From an uncultured Pelagibacteraceae bacterium (lineage in GTDB: Bacteria; Pseudomonadota; Alphaproteobacteria; Pelagibacterales; Pelagibacteraceae), in NCBI GenBank assembly GCA_902630925.1, contig CACOWO010000007.1:1-36134 (forward strand): a DNA stretch of 36,134 nt, read 5' to 3'. The notes below the pieces were generated by a model. That model was given only the letters and a program-made list of their open reading frames with translations. It was not told the origin of the DNA and did not search any database. A program made the translations under genes and the position numbers. Numbering within the stretch: the stretch's first letter is position 1; each line of letters opens with the position of its first letter. This document shows, piece after piece, positions 20,473-28,953 of this stretch.

Positions 20473-21843
20473 TTACTTTTTACTATTTTTTTTTATTTTA
20501 GACTTATTTTTTGCAGGGGGTGTGGTTTTAAATTTCTCACTATCAATATTTGGTTTATTAAATTCGGCAATAATTTTTTCAGCTTCTTTTATATTTATTT
20601 CTTTAGTTGTGAGATCTATTTTTGATTTAATTAAATCTATAATTTTTTCCTCATATAAAGAGCCTTTTAAACTTTGGGATGCACTTGGGTTTTTTTGATA
20701 GTACTCTAGGACCATTTTTTCTTGCCCAGGCATACCTTTTATTTGCTTTTGTATTTCATTTCTCACTTCATCATCTGATACTTTTAATTTATTTTTTTCT
20801 CCATATTCATTAAGTAATAAACCAAGTTTTATTCTAGATTTTGCTAACTTTTCATTATTTAATTTATGTTTTTCTTTTTCATTAGGTTTAAGACTTTGTG
20901 TCATAATTGAAATTTCTTGATCAATTAAATTTTGAGGTAAATCTACCTGATGATTTTTTTCGATTTGATCTAAAATTTCTTTTTTAGTTATAGAGTTTAA
21001 TGCTTGAGAGTATTGACCTGAGATTTGTTTTTCAATTAGTAATCTTAAATCTTTTAAATCTTTTGCTCCCATTAATTTTGCGAAATCATCATCAATCTTA
21101 CTAACTTTAGGTTTTTTTACATTTATGATTTTACACTCAAATTTAGTTTTTTTGTTTGCAAGTTCTTTTTTTGGATGATTAGCAGGAAGTGTAGCGTCCA
21201 ATATTTTTTTATCATTTTTTTTTACACCTATTAACTGCTCATCAAATCCCTTTAAAAAAAGATCCTTTCCTAGCTCAAGTTGCACGCCTTTTCCCTCGCT
21301 CCCGTCAAATTTATTGCCGTCTACTTTAGCTGAATAATCAAAAGTAACTTGATCTCCATTAATTGCTTTTTCACTTTCATTTTTATCTTCAAATTGTTTA
21401 TTTTGATTTGAAATTTCTTTTAATTTTTCTTCAATAATTTTATCGTCAATTTTTACTTTAAAACTTGTAGCTTTAAATTTTTCAAAACTTTTTAAAGTAA
21501 TGCTTGGTAAGCAATCTATCTGCAGCTCATAATTTAAATCTTTACCTTCCCCAAACTGTTTTAAATCTATTTTCGGCTGGCCAGCTATTTTCAATTTTTT
21601 TTCATCAATAGCTTTAGTAGTAGTTTCTCTTAAAACTTTATCTACTACTTCACCATAAATAGATTTTCCAAATTGACTTTTAATTACTTCTGGAGGAACT
21701 TTTCCTGGTCTGAAACCTTTTAAAGCAACTTCTTTTTGAAGCTCTTTAAGTCTCTCATCCATTTTTATCTGTATGTTTTTTTTATCAACTATTACAGATA
21801 GAACAGTCCTAAGTCCTTTTTTTGATTTCACCTCTATTTTCAT
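20473..21843 (-). CDS. tig: trigger factor (ribosome-associated chaperone)
   Basis: Chaperone and peptidyl-prolyl isomerase acting on nascent chains at the ribosome exit. The ribosome-docking signature GFRPGKVP lies at 43-50. The FKBP-type isomerase domain is seen around residues 160-245 (GDQVTFDYSAKVDGNKFDGS, then LELGKDLFLKGFDEQLIG). The helical C-terminal substrate-cradling domain follows, ending in a lysine-rich tail. Length 456 is typical. It heads the tig-clpP-clpX-lon series and lies 7 bases downstream of tRNA-Leu in the same direction. Confidence 0.96.
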   Translation of the reverse strand: MKIEVKSKKGLRTVLSVIVDKKNIQIKMDERLKELQKEVALKGFRPGKVPPEVIKSQFGKSIYGEVVDKVLRETTTKAIDEKKLKIAGQPKIDLKQFGEGKDLNYELQIDCLPSITLKSFEKFKATSFKVKIDDKIIEEKLKEISNQNKQFEDKNESEKAINGDQVTFDYSAKVDGNKFDGSEGKGVQLELGKDLFLKGFDEQLIGVKKNDKKILDATLPANHPKKELANKKTKFECKIINVKKPKVSKIDDDFAKLMGAKDLKDLRLLIEKQISGQYSQALNSITKKEILDQIEKNHQVDLPQNLIDQEISIMTQSLKPNEKEKHKLNNEKLAKSRIKLGLLLNEYGEKNKLKVSDDEVRNEIQKQIKGMPGQEKMVLEYYQKNPSASQSLKGSLYEEKIIDLIKSKIDLTTKEINIKEAEKIIAEFNKPNIDSEKFKTTPPAKNKSKIKKNSKK

Positions 21844-21850
21844 AATTTTT

Positions 21851-21935
21851 TGGTGGGCAAGAAGAGACTCGAACTCTTAAGCCTTGCGGCACTGGTTTCT
21901 AAGACCAGCGCGTATACCAATTCCGCCACTTGCCC
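21851..21935 (-). tRNA. tRNA-Leu (anticodon TAG)
   Basis: A long-variable-arm (class II) tRNA of 85 nt is read on the minus strand: acceptor GGGCAAG with CTTGCCC, D arm beginning TGGCGGAATTGG, anticodon stem CTGGT/ACCAG around loop CTTAGAA, variable arm TGCCGCAAGGCTT and T arm GAGTTCGAGTCTC. Anticodon TAG decodes leucine CUN codons. CCA is encoded at 21851-21853. It ends just upstream of tig. Confidence 0.96.
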
Positions 21936-21964
21936 AATTTATAATCATTTTTTTATATATCAAT

Positions 21965-23026
21965 TTAATTTTTAGTTAAACGATAAAGTCTAAAGTAAAT
22001 TATCGAGTAAATTAATAACAAGATAAAGAACCAATACCTGCTTAATTGAGGATCATGTAATAAATACAACCCTGGAATAATCAGAACGAAATACAAAAGG
22101 TTTATAACAATTGAATTTAAGTAATTTCCCTTATTTTTTCCATAAGTTCTTGAAATTTTATAAAAGCTAAGCATATGTAAATGCTCATCGTCTGGATAAA
22201 TAGGAGATTTTCCTTTTTGTAATTTTCTAAAAAATGAAAAAAATACTTCAAAAAAAAGATAGAATAAAAGCGTACAAAAGAAAAATGAGGAAATTTTTGG
22301 ATTTAAATTATTTGTGATTATTGTGTTTAAGCTTGTCAGGGCTCCAAACAAGTAAGCTCCGCTGTCCCCTAGAAAAATTTTTGCGCTAGGAAAGTTGAAT
22401 AATAAAAATGATAAAAGAATAATAATTTGAAAGATCAATAAAACTGCAAATTCTAAATTATCATTATTCATATTTATATAAGCTAATATAATATTAATAA
22501 TAATTAAATTTATTGCGAGTAAACCGTTAAAACCATCAATTAAGTTAGCTCCATTTATAACAAATAAAAAACATAATAAAACAAAAACCGAAGAGAGTAT
22601 GTGGCTTGACATTAATGGTATTAAAAATGGAATATCAATATTAAAAATTCTTATTGGCAAGATAAAAATAAATAAAAAAAGTAAAAGTGCCATTATAGTT
22701 AATCTATTAGAAGGTTTTATATTGATCTTTAAATCATCCAAAAAACCCACTAAAAACATGGAGTAGCTGATAAAAATATAATCGTATAAAATTTTAAAAT
22801 ATAATAAGTAATATATTACAAAAAAAATACTTAAAGAAATGATTGCAGCAACGCCCCCACTTCGAGTAATTGGAGCATCATGAAAAGCTTGAGGTTTTAA
22901 AAAATCTTTATCTAACAAAGCTCCACCTCTTATTTTATGAGAGTATTTGCTTACAAGTAGAAAAATAAAAAAACTTATCAAAGCAAAAATAGATAAAAAA
23001 CTCGCTTCTATTGACTCTGTCCCCAT
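21965..23026 (-). CDS. WecA/MraY-family undecaprenyl-phosphate sugar-1-phosphate transferase
   Basis: A 353-residue polytopic membrane protein of the glycosyltransferase 4 / polyprenyl-phosphate N-acetylhexosamine-1-phosphate transferase family, which transfers a sugar-1-phosphate from a UDP-sugar to the lipid carrier and so starts a glycan. Signatures: ITRSGGVA (53-60), the metal-site FLDDLK with D97 and D98, NLIDGFNGL (161-169), FLGDSGAYL (218-226) and the HLH motif at 282-284. About ten hydrophobic segments are visible. MraY-specific features are not obvious and it is not in a cell-wall cluster, so a WecA/TagO-like role in surface polysaccharide initiation is more likely than peptidoglycan synthesis. 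It lies 3 bases downstream of the EamA gene, as an operon. Confidence 0.88.
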   Translation of the reverse strand: MGTESIEASFLSIFALISFFIFLLVSKYSHKIRGGALLDKDFLKPQAFHDAPITRSGGVAAIISLSIFFVIYYLLYFKILYDYIFISYSMFLVGFLDDLKINIKPSNRLTIMALLLFLFIFILPIRIFNIDIPFLIPLMSSHILSSVFVLLCFLFVINGANLIDGFNGLLAINLIIINIILAYINMNNDNLEFAVLLIFQIIILLSFLLFNFPSAKIFLGDSGAYLFGALTSLNTIITNNLNPKISSFFFCTLLFYLFFEVFFSFFRKLQKGKSPIYPDDEHLHMLSFYKISRTYGKNKGNYLNSIVINLLYFVLIIPGLYLLHDPQLSRYWFFILLLIYSIIYFRLYRLTKN

Positions 23027-23029
23027 TTA

Positions 23030-23908
23030 TTAACCTTTGTTATTCTTTTTAAATATATAAATTCCAATAAGTATTATAACTAATGATGCGATTACTTTCC
23101 AAGTAATCACTTCATCCATTAAAAAATAACCAAAAAATATTCCAAAAATAGGTATTAAATATGCTACCTGAGTTTGAAAAACTAAACCATTTACTGTTAA
23201 TATTCTAAATCTGATTAACCAGGCAAAGCCTGTAGCGACAACACCTAAATATAGTAATGAAAGTGTCGAAGCAAAAGATGGAGAACTTTGCCATGGTGTT
23301 TCAATAATTAACGAAAAAGGCAATAAAAAAATTACTGACCACAAAGTTGTAGATGTAGTAACGTTTTCATTTTTTTTATTTTTTAACTTTAAAGTTAATA
23401 AACCCCCAATACAGTAAAAAGTCGATCCTAGAATGGTTATTAGAGCGTAAATATAATTTTCACTATTTATAATTACTTTATCAAAAAATAATAGTATGAT
23501 TCCACTAAATCCAATTAAAACACCTAAAGATTTTAGATAGGATAATTTCTCATCTTGAGTGAAAAAATGTGCTAGTAATGAGCCACTTAAAGGTGTTGTG
23601 CTCATTAGTATGGCTGCGAGATAACTATTTATTTTAGCAGTGCCTATAGCAATTAGAACAAAAGGTATTGCAATATTACATAGACCAATCAAAGCATACC
23701 AATTCCAATTTTTACTAAAAGCTTCAATCTTAATTCTGCTTATTTTACAAAGAATTAATAATGGCACGCTTGCAAATATTACTCTAACTAAAGCAAGTGT
23801 AATTGGGTCATAAGAATATGTAGCAATCTTTATATTAAAGAAAGAAGAGCCCCAAATTACAGCTAATAATACTAATAAAGATAAATCTATAGTATTTGCT
23901 TCTCTCAT
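23030..23908 (-). CDS. EamA/DMT-family transporter
   Basis: A 292-residue inner-membrane protein with ten predicted helices forming two repeated EamA domains (about 10-140 and 152-288). Typical sequence includes LLAVIWGSSFFNIKIA at the N-terminus, LMSTTPLSGSLLAHFF near 105 and YLGVVATGFAWLIRFR with YLIPIFGIFFGYF in the second half. The family exports metabolites such as amino acids or sugars; the substrate here cannot be read from the sequence. Its position directly before the WecA-like gene suggests co-transcription but not necessarily a shared pathway. Confidence 0.9.
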   Translation of the reverse strand: MREANTIDLSLLVLLAVIWGSSFFNIKIATYSYDPITLALVRVIFASVPLLILCKISRIKIEAFSKNWNWYALIGLCNIAIPFVLIAIGTAKINSYLAAILMSTTPLSGSLLAHFFTQDEKLSYLKSLGVLIGFSGIILLFFDKVIINSENYIYALITILGSTFYCIGGLLTLKLKNKKNENVTTSTTLWSVIFLLPFSLIIETPWQSSPSFASTLSLLYLGVVATGFAWLIRFRILTVNGLVFQTQVAYLIPIFGIFFGYFLMDEVITWKVIASLVIILIGIYIFKKNNKG

Positions 23909-24015
23909 TAAAAATTTAAAGCGAAGATATGTGATAAATGCATAGCTGATATATATATTTAATTATACTACAAGAAGTATCCTTATATATGTTCTCGACA
24001 GTTATACAAAACTCT

Positions 24016-24022
24016 AAAGGAG
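24016..24022 (+). promoter_or_regulatory. strong Shine-Dalgarno sequence of glnA
   Basis: AAAGGAG lies 4 bases before the glnA ATG (24027). It is the clearest ribosome binding site in the window, where most genes lack one, and fits a highly expressed gene. The 118-base spacer 23909-24026 is otherwise AT-rich. A -10-like TATACT at 23964-23969 has no good -35 partner, and no nitrogen-regulatory or glutamine-riboswitch motif was recognised. Confidence 0.7.
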
Positions 24023-24026
24023 CAAA

Positions 24027-25433
24027 ATGAGTTCTAAAGACGTTCTAAAACTTATAAAAGACAAACAAATTGAATTTGTAGACCTAAGGTTTACAGATCC
24101 AAAAGGTAAACTTCAGCATCTAACAATGGACGTAACTGTTGTTGATGAAGATATGTTGAACAATGGAGTGTTTTTTGATGGTTCATCAATAGCCGGTTGG
24201 AAAGCTATCAACGAGTCAGACATGATTTTAAAACCTGACTTGGAAAGACCTATAATTGATCCTTTTAACTCTCATACTACAGTTAATATATTTTGTGATA
24301 TTTTAGATGCGGTAAAAAAAGACCCTTACGGAAGAGATCCAAGAGGAACTGCAAAAAAAGCTGAAGCATATCTCAAAAAATCAGGCATTGGTGACAAATC
24401 ATACTTTGGACCGGAGCCAGAATTTTTTGTTTTTGATGATGTGAGATTTAAAAACGATATGAACGAAACTAGCTTTAATATAGATAGTTCAGAAGGTCCT
24501 TACAACACTGGAAAAAAATATGAAAATGGCAACATGGGTCATAGACCAGGAATTAAAGGTGGTTACTTTCCTGTGCCACCAGTCGACAGTGCTCAAGATA
24601 TGCGAGGAGAGTATTTAAAAGCTCTTAAAGATATGGGTGTTAAGGTTGAAAAACACCACCACGAGGTAGCTCCAAGTCAACATGAATTAGGAATGTATTT
24701 TGGTACTTTAACAAACATGGCTGATAATGTTCAGCTATACAAATACGCTGTTCAAATGGTAACCCACTCTTTTGGAAAAACTGCTACGTTCATGCCTAAG
24801 CCGGTTAAAGGAGATAACGGATCTGGGATGCACTGCCACCAATCTATTTGGAAAGGAAGCACACCAGTATTTATGGGTAAAGAATACGCTGGTTTATCTA
24901 AAGAGGCATTGTACTATATAGGCGGAATTTTAAAACATGCAAAAGCCATTAATGCTTTTGCAAATGCTACAACTAATAGTTATAAAAGATTAATTCCAGG
25001 TTTTGAAGCTCCAGTAATTTTAGCTTACTCAGCTAGAAATAGATCTGCTTCTTGTAGAATTCCAGTAATTATGAACCCGAAAGCGGCTAGAATGGAAATA
25101 AGGTTCCCAGACGCTGCTGGAAACCCTTACTTAACTTTTGCATCAATGTTAATGGCAGGTATAGATGGAATTAAAAATAAAATTGATCCAGGTAAAGCTT
25201 TTGATCAAGATTTATATTCTCTATCAGAAGACGAAGTTAAAAAACTACCCACTGTTTGTGGTTCTTTAAGGGAAGCAATGCAAAACTTAGATAAAGATAG
25301 GAAGTTCTTGACTGAGGGTGGTGTGTTTACTGACGATCAGATCGATGCTTATATAGAGTTAAAATTCCAAGAAATTTATAAATTTGAGCATACACCGCAT
25401 CCAATTGAATTTGAGATGTATTATAGCGGTTAA
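24027..25433 (+). CDS. glnA: glutamine synthetase, type I
   Basis: Makes glutamine from glutamate, ammonia and ATP; the central ammonia-assimilation enzyme, a cytoplasmic dodecamer. The 468 residues show the GSI signatures: beta-grasp DGSSIAGW (51-58), FGPEPEFF (127-134), ATP-site KPVKGDNGSGMHCHQS (258-273), and NRSASCRIP (338-346). A tyrosine at exactly residue 397, in DLYSLSEDE, matches the adenylylation site of the E. coli enzyme, so it is the adenylylatable GSI-beta type. No glnB (PII) gene is adjacent, unlike many alphaproteobacteria. Its stop codon shares the TTAA palindrome with the convergent A-type carrier gene. Confidence 0.97.
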   Translation: MSSKDVLKLIKDKQIEFVDLRFTDPKGKLQHLTMDVTVVDEDMLNNGVFFDGSSIAGWKAINESDMILKPDLERPIIDPFNSHTTVNIFCDILDAVKKDPYGRDPRGTAKKAEAYLKKSGIGDKSYFGPEPEFFVFDDVRFKNDMNETSFNIDSSEGPYNTGKKYENGNMGHRPGIKGGYFPVPPVDSAQDMRGEYLKALKDMGVKVEKHHHEVAPSQHELGMYFGTLTNMADNVQLYKYAVQMVTHSFGKTATFMPKPVKGDNGSGMHCHQSIWKGSTPVFMGKEYAGLSKEALYYIGGILKHAKAINAFANATTNSYKRLIPGFEAPVILAYSARNRSASCRIPVIMNPKAARMEIRFPDAAGNPYLTFASMLMAGIDGIKNKIDPGKAFDQDLYSLSEDEVKKLPTVCGSLREAMQNLDKDRKFLTEGGVFTDDQIDAYIELKFQEIYKFEHTPHPIEFEMYYSG

Positions 25434-25765
25434 ACCTTAAAAGATTCGCCACAACCACAACGCTCTGTTTCGTTGGGATTCTTGAATATGAACTGAGAAG
25501 AAAATTTTTCTTTCTTGTAATCCATTTCAGTTCCTAATAGATACATAATTGCTTTTGGATCAATTAAAACCTTAACACCTTTTTCCTCTATAACTTCTTC
25601 ATTAGGTTTAATATCTTTTGCGTATTCCATCACGTAAGACATTCCCGCACATCCTCCTGACTTAACACCAACTCTAACACCAATAGCTTTGTCCTCTGCC
25701 TTAGACATAATCTCCTTAATTCTTTCAGCTGCATTTGTGCTTAATTTTATTACTTGTTCGCTCAT
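25430..25765 (-). CDS. sufA: A-type iron-sulfur carrier (SufA/ErpA/IscA family)
   Basis: HesB/IscA-family protein of 111 residues that carries or delivers Fe-S clusters to apoproteins. The three invariant cysteines are C39 (SGGCAGMSY), C103 and C105 (ERCGCGESF). It is the last gene of the suf operon and overlaps the DUF59 gene by 4 bases (ATGA), so SufA is the natural name, although ErpA-like function cannot be excluded from sequence alone. Its stop codon overlaps that of glnA. Confidence 0.93.
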   Translation of the reverse strand: MSEQVIKLSTNAAERIKEIMSKAEDKAIGVRVGVKSGGCAGMSYVMEYAKDIKPNEEVIEEKGVKVLIDPKAIMYLLGTEMDYKKEKFSSQFIFKNPNETERCGCGESFKV

Positions 25766-26064
25766 AAATTTAATTCTAATTTTGCTGCATCTGACATCAT
25801 ATCTTTAGTCCAGGGAGGGCTCCACACTAATTTTAAGTCGACATCAGAAACTTCCTCAATTTTTAACACATTATCTTTTACCATTTTAGGCAAACTTTCA
25901 GCAACAGGACAATTAGGTGAAGTCAAAGTCATTTCTATGTTCACTTTTTTCTCGTTTTCAATTTCTATTTTATAAATTAGACCTAATTCATATATATTCA
26001 CCGGTATTTCAGGATCATAAATCTTTTTAATCTCTAGAATCACTTTATCTTTTAATTCACTCAT
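25762..26064 (-). CDS. sufT: SufT-like DUF59/MIP18-family Fe-S assembly protein
   Basis: A 100-residue DUF59 protein starting MSELKDKV. Conserved family pieces are YDPEIPVNIYELGLIY (16-31) and the TSPNCPVAE segment with the key cysteine C52. Relatives (SufT, PaaD, eukaryotic MIP18/CIA2) help maturation of Fe-S proteins. The open frame runs upstream to 26112, but the ATG at 26064 is chosen. It gives a 4-base ATGA overlap with sufU, and the upstream codons merely read the end of sufU in another frame. It overlaps the next gene by 4 bases as well. Confidence 0.9.
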   Translation of the reverse strand: MSELKDKVILEIKKIYDPEIPVNIYELGLIYKIEIENEKKVNIEMTLTSPNCPVAESLPKMVKDNVLKIEEVSDVDLKLVWSPPWTKDMMSDAAKLELNL

Positions 26065-26501
26065 TTTTTTTTGACTGCTGACAAACAAGTATGCCAAGCC
26101 ATTGTGGCACATTTTACCCTCATTGGAAATTCTTGAACCCCGGACAAAGAGGAAATCGTAGTAATCTGGTCTTCGGTAAGGCTATTTAATGTAATTTTTG
26201 TTTTATTTTTAATCATATTTATAAAATCCTCATTTACTCTCTTTAAGAATGATAGATCTTTTCCTTTAACAGTCTCCGTTAAAATAGATGCAGAGGCCAA
26301 AGAGATAGCACACCCTTCACCCTCAAAACTTAAATCTTCAATTTCTTTTTCTTTATTCAGTTTTAAATAGATATGAACTTTGTCACCGCACAAAGGATTA
26401 TGAGCTTTTGCGTCATTAGTATAGCCATCGCACTTACCTTTATTTCTTGGATTTTTTCCATGATCTAAAATTATTTCTTGATATAGTTCTTTAAGTTGCA
26501 T
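26061..26501 (-). CDS. sufU: SufU-type Fe-S assembly / sulfur-transfer protein
   Basis: An IscU-fold protein of 146 residues. Zinc or cluster ligands are C38 and D40 (NPLCGDKV), C64 (GEGCAIS) and C131 (VKCATMAWHTC). The insertion between the second and third cysteine and the position right after sufS mark it as SufU-type, which accepts sulfur from SufS. No sufE is seen in the operon, consistent with SufU taking that role. It follows sufS with no gap. Confidence 0.93.
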   Translation of the reverse strand: MQLKELYQEIILDHGKNPRNKGKCDGYTNDAKAHNPLCGDKVHIYLKLNKEKEIEDLSFEGEGCAISLASASILTETVKGKDLSFLKRVNEDFINMIKNKTKITLNSLTEDQITTISSLSGVQEFPMRVKCATMAWHTCLSAVKKK

Positions 26502-27719
26502 TTAATTTTGAAATACTTTCTGACATTTTTGAATTGCTTCAGATAATTTATCTATATCCTCTTTATCATTATAAACTCCAATTGAAGCTCTAGCTGTAGC
26601 AGGTATACCAAGTTTATCATGTAATATTTGACAACAATGATGCCCGGCTCTTATTGCAACTCCATCATCGTCCAAAATTGTTGCAATATCATGAGGATGA
26701 ATATCTTTTAAAGTAAAACATAAAACTGAACCTCTTTCCTTAGGATCTCCAATTATATTAACAGAATTGTTTTTTCTTAATTTTTCTAAACCATACTGTA
26801 AAATCTCGCTCTCATGAGAGGCGATATTTTTAATACCTAGACTCTCAATAAAATTTAAAGATTCAGCAAATGCAACTACTTCTGCTGTTTGCATCGTTCC
26901 AGCCTCGAATTTAGTATAAGCATCTGCAAAAGTTATATCTTCTTTTTTCACTTCATTAATCATGCCACCACCGCCTTGATATGGTGGCAAATCATCAACC
27001 CATTTTTTTTTCATATACAATATTCCAAGACCGTTTGGACCGTACATTTTATGACAGGATATTGCATAAAAATCACATCCAATTTTTTGCATATCAATTT
27101 TGGAATGTGGTGCACCTTGTGTTCCATCAATCAATACTGGGATATTTTTTTCTTTTGCAAGATCTACAATTTTTGTAATTGGTAAAACTGCTCCTGTTAC
27201 ATTTGATATATGAGTGATAGCAATCATTTTAGTTTTATTAGTAATAAGTCTTTTAATTTCTTCTATCTCAACATCACCGCTTTCATTAACTTGAGCAAAT
27301 TTTATTACAGCTCCTTTTTCAGTTCTTAAAAAATTCCATGGAACGTAGTTAGAGTGATGTTCTAATTCTGTAATCAATATTTCATCTCCTTTTTTGATAT
27401 ATTTTTTTCCATAGGATGAAGCTACTAAATTTATTGCTTCTGTTGCGCCTTTAGTAAATATTATTTCTTCTCTATGTTTGGCATTTAAATATTTTTGAGT
27501 TTTGTCTCTTGAAGCCTCAAATCTATTTGTTGCTTTAACTGCCAGAGTATGAACGCTTCTTCCAACATTAGAAAACTCTGTTTCATAAAAGTTTGAAATT
27601 TTATCTATTACAACTTTTGGTTTTTGAGAAGAGTTAGCGCTATCTAAATAAACCAAAGGTTTACCATTAATTTTTTGTTTAAAAATTGGAAACTCTTTTT
27701 TTATATTTTTAATATCCAT
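26502..27719 (-). CDS. sufS: cysteine desulfurase SufS
   Basis: PLP enzyme that takes sulfur from cysteine for Fe-S cluster assembly, 405 residues, group II. PLP-binding K224 lies in SCHKMYGPNG, the PLP-contacting D198 in VLIDGTQGAPHS, and the persulfide-forming C362 in RAGHHCCQ. N-terminal YLDSANSSQKP is the usual SufS opening. Its start overlaps the end of sufD by 11 bases. Confidence 0.96.
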   Translation of the reverse strand: MDIKNIKKEFPIFKQKINGKPLVYLDSANSSQKPKVVIDKISNFYETEFSNVGRSVHTLAVKATNRFEASRDKTQKYLNAKHREEIIFTKGATEAINLVASSYGKKYIKKGDEILITELEHHSNYVPWNFLRTEKGAVIKFAQVNESGDVEIEEIKRLITNKTKMIAITHISNVTGAVLPITKIVDLAKEKNIPVLIDGTQGAPHSKIDMQKIGCDFYAISCHKMYGPNGLGILYMKKKWVDDLPPYQGGGGMINEVKKEDITFADAYTKFEAGTMQTAEVVAFAESLNFIESLGIKNIASHESEILQYGLEKLRKNNSVNIIGDPKERGSVLCFTLKDIHPHDIATILDDDGVAIRAGHHCCQILHDKLGIPATARASIGVYNDKEDIDKLSEAIQKCQKVFQN

Positions 27720-28953
27720 TTATTTGTCTTTTTAATTTTTCTATTAAAAAATTCTTTAATTTTCCTTCAGATAATTTCTCTAAAGTTTCACTTAAAAACC
27801 CATTTATTAGCATTTGAAATGCTTCCTTTTCCGAAATTCCTCTTGATTTTAAATAATGTATTGAATCTAAATCTATACTCCCAGAAGTAGAGCCATGAGA
27901 GCATTTCACGTCATCTGCATAAATTTCTAACTCAGGTTTCGCATCAAATTCTGCTGCATCGTTTAAAATTATAGCTTTACTTAATTGATAGGCATCTGTT
28001 TTTTGTGCAATATTTTTTACAAAAATTTTTCCTTGATAAACGCCTTTGCTTTGGTCGTTTAAAACATTTTTTACCTTCTGGTAGCTGTTACAATTTGGGG
28101 TATTATGATTTATCCGTGTCTTAATTTCTTGATGCTCATTATTTGATAAATTTAAAGCTGAAAAAATACTGCTATTTGAATTTTCTTCATTAAGATTTAT
28201 TTCAATATCTAGCTTATTAAATTTAAAGCCTGAAGGTAATAAATAGTTTTCAAAAGTAGAATTTTTTTCTAGGTCACTATTTAAATATTTATAGAAATAA
28301 CAGTTACATTTGGAGTTATTAACTAAGATATTTTTTAATGAGGAGTCTTTTTTGATTTTTATTTTTTCTATGGTGTTTACCATGAAGTTTTCTTTTGAAG
28401 AATTATTTATATAATTGATTAGATTTAATTCTGAATTTTCGTTTAAAATTATCGAATTTTTATAATTAACTATTTTTTCCTTCAACGAATTTGAAAAGTT
28501 ATTATAAATAACTAATGGTTTTTTCAATTTATAGTTTTTTAAAATTTCCAAAGAATAACCCCCTGTAGCTAAAGCATTGTTAAGAAAGTACAGTGGATTT
28601 TTACTATCTAAAGATAACTCATTCTTATGATTATAATTGTCTATTAAGATTTTGTTTTTTTCTTCGTAGGAAAAATCTTTGGATATAAGTTTACCATTTA
28701 ATAATGAAATATAATTATGTTCGAATTCTTCAATATTTTTAAATTCTGTCTTTGTAGGTAAAAAATCATCATTAACAATTTTATTGAAGTTGTTGCTTAT
28801 AATTGAATTAAGATCAGAAAATTTCCAATCTTCATCCTTTTTATTAGGGAAGCCAGCTTGATAAAAAAGTTCCAAGTTTTTTTTTCTTAAATTTATTTCC
28901 TCTTGGGAAAGATCTTTAATCTTGTCTATTTTAAAATCGTAATTTTCTTTCAT
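27709..28953 (-). CDS. sufD: Fe-S cluster scaffold subunit SufD
   Basis: Partner of SufB in the SufBC2D scaffold, 414 residues. The C-terminal core has VKCSHGSTSGSIDLDSIHYL with the conserved histidine of SufD, then GISEKEAFQMLINGF. The N-terminal part is poorly conserved and rich in Asn, Lys and Leu, as is typical of SufD in AT-rich genomes. It abuts sufC exactly and overlaps sufS by 11 bases. Confidence 0.93.
   Translation of the reverse strand: MKENYDFKIDKIKDLSQEEINLRKKNLELFYQAGFPNKKDEDWKFSDLNSIISNNFNKIVNDDFLPTKTEFKNIEEFEHNYISLLNGKLISKDFSYEEKNKILIDNYNHKNELSLDSKNPLYFLNNALATGGYSLEILKNYKLKKPLVIYNNFSNSLKEKIVNYKNSIILNENSELNLINYINNSSKENFMVNTIEKIKIKKDSSLKNILVNNSKCNCYFYKYLNSDLEKNSTFENYLLPSGFKFNKLDIEINLNEENSNSSIFSALNLSNNEHQEIKTRINHNTPNCNSYQKVKNVLNDQSKGVYQGKIFVKNIAQKTDAYQLSKAIILNDAAEFDAKPELEIYADDVKCSHGSTSGSIDLDSIHYLKSRGISEKEAFQMLINGFLSETLEKLSEGKLKNFLIEKLKRQINGY

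Noticed and set aside
23909..24026. Possible glutamine riboswitch or sigma-54 promoter before glnA
   Set aside because: No glnA-RNA-motif core and no GG-N10-GC pair at -24/-12 spacing could be found by eye.
26065..26112. N-terminal extension of the SufT-like protein by 16 residues
   Set aside because: It reads the end of sufU in a shifted frame; the ATG at 26064 gives a standard ATGA coupling.
26889..27185. Plus-strand ORF of 98 codons opposite sufS
   Set aside because: It lies entirely antisense to a well-conserved gene and its translation (rich in Phe, His, Ile) has no recognisable domain; it is a shadow.
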